Made by a program: the position numbers and the translations under genes
Assembly (NCBI GenBank): GCA_027057985.1
Contig: JALUTJ010000519.1
Span: forward strand, 1 to 19,434
From: Chromatiales bacterium
Lineage (GTDB): Bacteria; Pseudomonadota; Gammaproteobacteria; UBA6429; Thiohalophilaceae
Direction: 5' to 3'
Length of the DNA: 19,434 nucleotides
The notes under the pieces: generated by a model
Seen by the model: only the letters and a program-made list of their open reading frames with translations
Told to the model about the DNA's origin: nothing
Database searches by the model: none
Shown: positions 18,455 to 19,434 of the stretch, one piece after another
Layout: the number at the start of each line of letters is the position of its first letter
Position numbering within the stretch: the stretch's first letter is position 1

Positions 18455-19434
18455 ATGATCCCAATGGTCGATCTAAAACTGCAATATAACAATCTTAAAG
18501 ATGAAATCGATAGCAAGATAATTGAAGCACTGGGTAAAACCCAGTTTATCCTCGGGCCAAACGTACAGGAATTTGAAAAAGAAGCTGCCGCCAACCTTGG
18601 CGTTAAGCATGCCTTAAGCTGTGCCTCGGGAACCGATGCCCTGCATCTTGCATTACTGGCCGCCGGTATTGGCGAAGGTGACGAGGTAATTACCACGGCC
18701 TTTACCTTCATTGCCACGGCCGAAGCCATCCGCTACGTGGGTGCAACTCCGGTTTACGTCGATATCAAACCGGACACGCTGAATATCGATGCCGATCTGA
18801 TTGAAGCGGCCATTACCGACAAAACCCGAGCGATTCTGCCGGTACACCTGTTTGGTCAGCCTGCCGATATGAATAAAATCATGGCCATTGCCGAAAAGCA
18901 TAATCTGCTGGTTATTGAAGACTGTGCCCAGTCATATGGAGCACGTATCGGTGAAACAGCTACCGGCGGTATTGGGCTTGCCGGCTGTCACAGTTTCTTC
19001 CCCAGCAAGAACCTCGGCTGTTATGGTGACGGTGGCATGGTTACTACCAATGATGATGCCATTGCTGAACAGATTCGTATCTACCGTAACCATGGCAGCA
19101 GTCAACGCTATCACCATGATGTTATCGGCTATAACAGCCGGCTCGATGAGTTACAGGCGGTCATTCTGCGTATCAAGCTCAAGCATATCGATGAGTTCAA
19201 CCGCGAACGCCGTCGCGTTGCACACAGTTACAGTGATAAGCTAAAAGATGTGGTCAAGGTACCTTTTGAAGATGGCATCGGTACCCATGTTTATCATCAG
19301 TACACGGTACTCACCGACAAACGTGAACAAATCATGGCAAAGCTCTCCGAGAACAATATTGCCAATGCAATTTATTACCCGATTCCCCTGCACAAACAAA
19401 AAGCCTTTGCCGATACCTGTGCAGATATCTCCCT
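18455..19434 (+). CDS. DegT/DnrJ/EryC1 PLP aminotransferase, probable GnnB-like, 3' end outside window
   Basis: An open frame runs from ATG at 18455 to the window end (about 326 residues seen, no stop). It is a sugar-nucleotide aminotransferase of the DegT/DnrJ/EryC1 family. Visible features are the start MIPMVDLKLQYNNLK, the FILGPNVQEFEKE substrate region, CASGTDALHLAL (56-67), HLFGQPADM, the PLP-contacting Asp156 in VIEDCAQSYGA, and the Schiff-base Lys185 in HSFFPSKNLGCYGDGGM. RNHGSSQRYHHDVIGYNSRLDELQA and YYPIPLHKQKAF are late family blocks, so only a short C-terminal piece is missing. GGAG lies 9 nt before the ATG. Directly after the GnnA-like gene it most likely aminates the 3-keto product with glutamate (GnnB role). 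WbpE-like or viosamine-type functions cannot be excluded. Confidence 0.85.
   Translation, partial: MIPMVDLKLQYNNLKDEIDSKIIEALGKTQFILGPNVQEFEKEAAANLGVKHALSCASGTDALHLALLAAGIGEGDEVITTAFTFIATAEAIRYVGATPVYVDIKPDTLNIDADLIEAAITDKTRAILPVHLFGQPADMNKIMAIAEKHNLLVIEDCAQSYGARIGETATGGIGLAGCHSFFPSKNLGCYGDGGMVTTNDDAIAEQIRIYRNHGSSQRYHHDVIGYNSRLDELQAVILRIKLKHIDEFNRERRRVAHSYSDKLKDVVKVPFEDGIGTHVYHQYTVLTDKREQIMAKLSENNIANAIYYPIPLHKQKAFADTCADIS

Overview
The window is a contiguous piece of a gammaproteobacterial chromosome with no obvious phage, plasmid or IS gene content. I base this on gene order: rpoS, nlpD, a YqaA-type membrane protein, pcm, surE, truD, ispF, ispD, ftsB, eno, pyrG, tilS, accA, dnaE and rnhB all lie on the minus strand in the order typical of Gammaproteobacteria. 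Base composition looks close to balanced (not counted). The species cannot be named from this alone. The gnnA-type gene at the right end points away from enterics and towards lineages with 3-amino-modified lipid A, but that is inference.

Region by region (the minus-strand genes are transcribed right to left). 17272-16652 rnhB and 16543-13076 dnaE cover replication and ribonucleotide removal. A 358-bp gap between dnaE and accA carries a 141-bp MITE-like palindromic element with 19-bp imperfect terminal inverted repeats. accA (fatty acid synthesis) ends at a strong intrinsic terminator. tilS follows with almost no leader. pyrG, behind its own sigma70-type promoter, leads into eno, ftsB, ispD, ispF and truD, a tightly packed run with stop/start overlaps that mixes CTP synthesis, glycolysis, cell division, isoprenoid synthesis and tRNA modification. 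One plus-strand gene for an Smr-domain nuclease (3973-4551) with its own promoter converges on truD and diverges from surE. The surE-pcm-yqaA-nlpD-rpoS run is the classical stationary-phase/stress cluster. It is compact, and one gene has a TTG start directly abutting the previous stop.

The right end switches to the plus strand. A Gfo/Idh/MocA oxidoreductase is followed 24 bp later by a DegT/DnrJ/EryC1 PLP aminotransferase that runs off the window. This pair fits GnnA/GnnB, which turn UDP-GlcNAc into UDP-GlcNAc3N for lipid A with amide-linked 3-position acyl chains. A WlbA/WbpB-WbpE-like role in surface polysaccharide is the main alternative. Neither lpxB next to rnhB nor kdsA between pyrG and eno, both common in related genomes, is present.

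Most of the window is ordinary, well-conserved housekeeping DNA. The items most worth a second look are the dnaE-accA repeat element, the gnnA/gnnB candidates, the possibly leaderless tilS, and a second, truncated repeat at the left edge.
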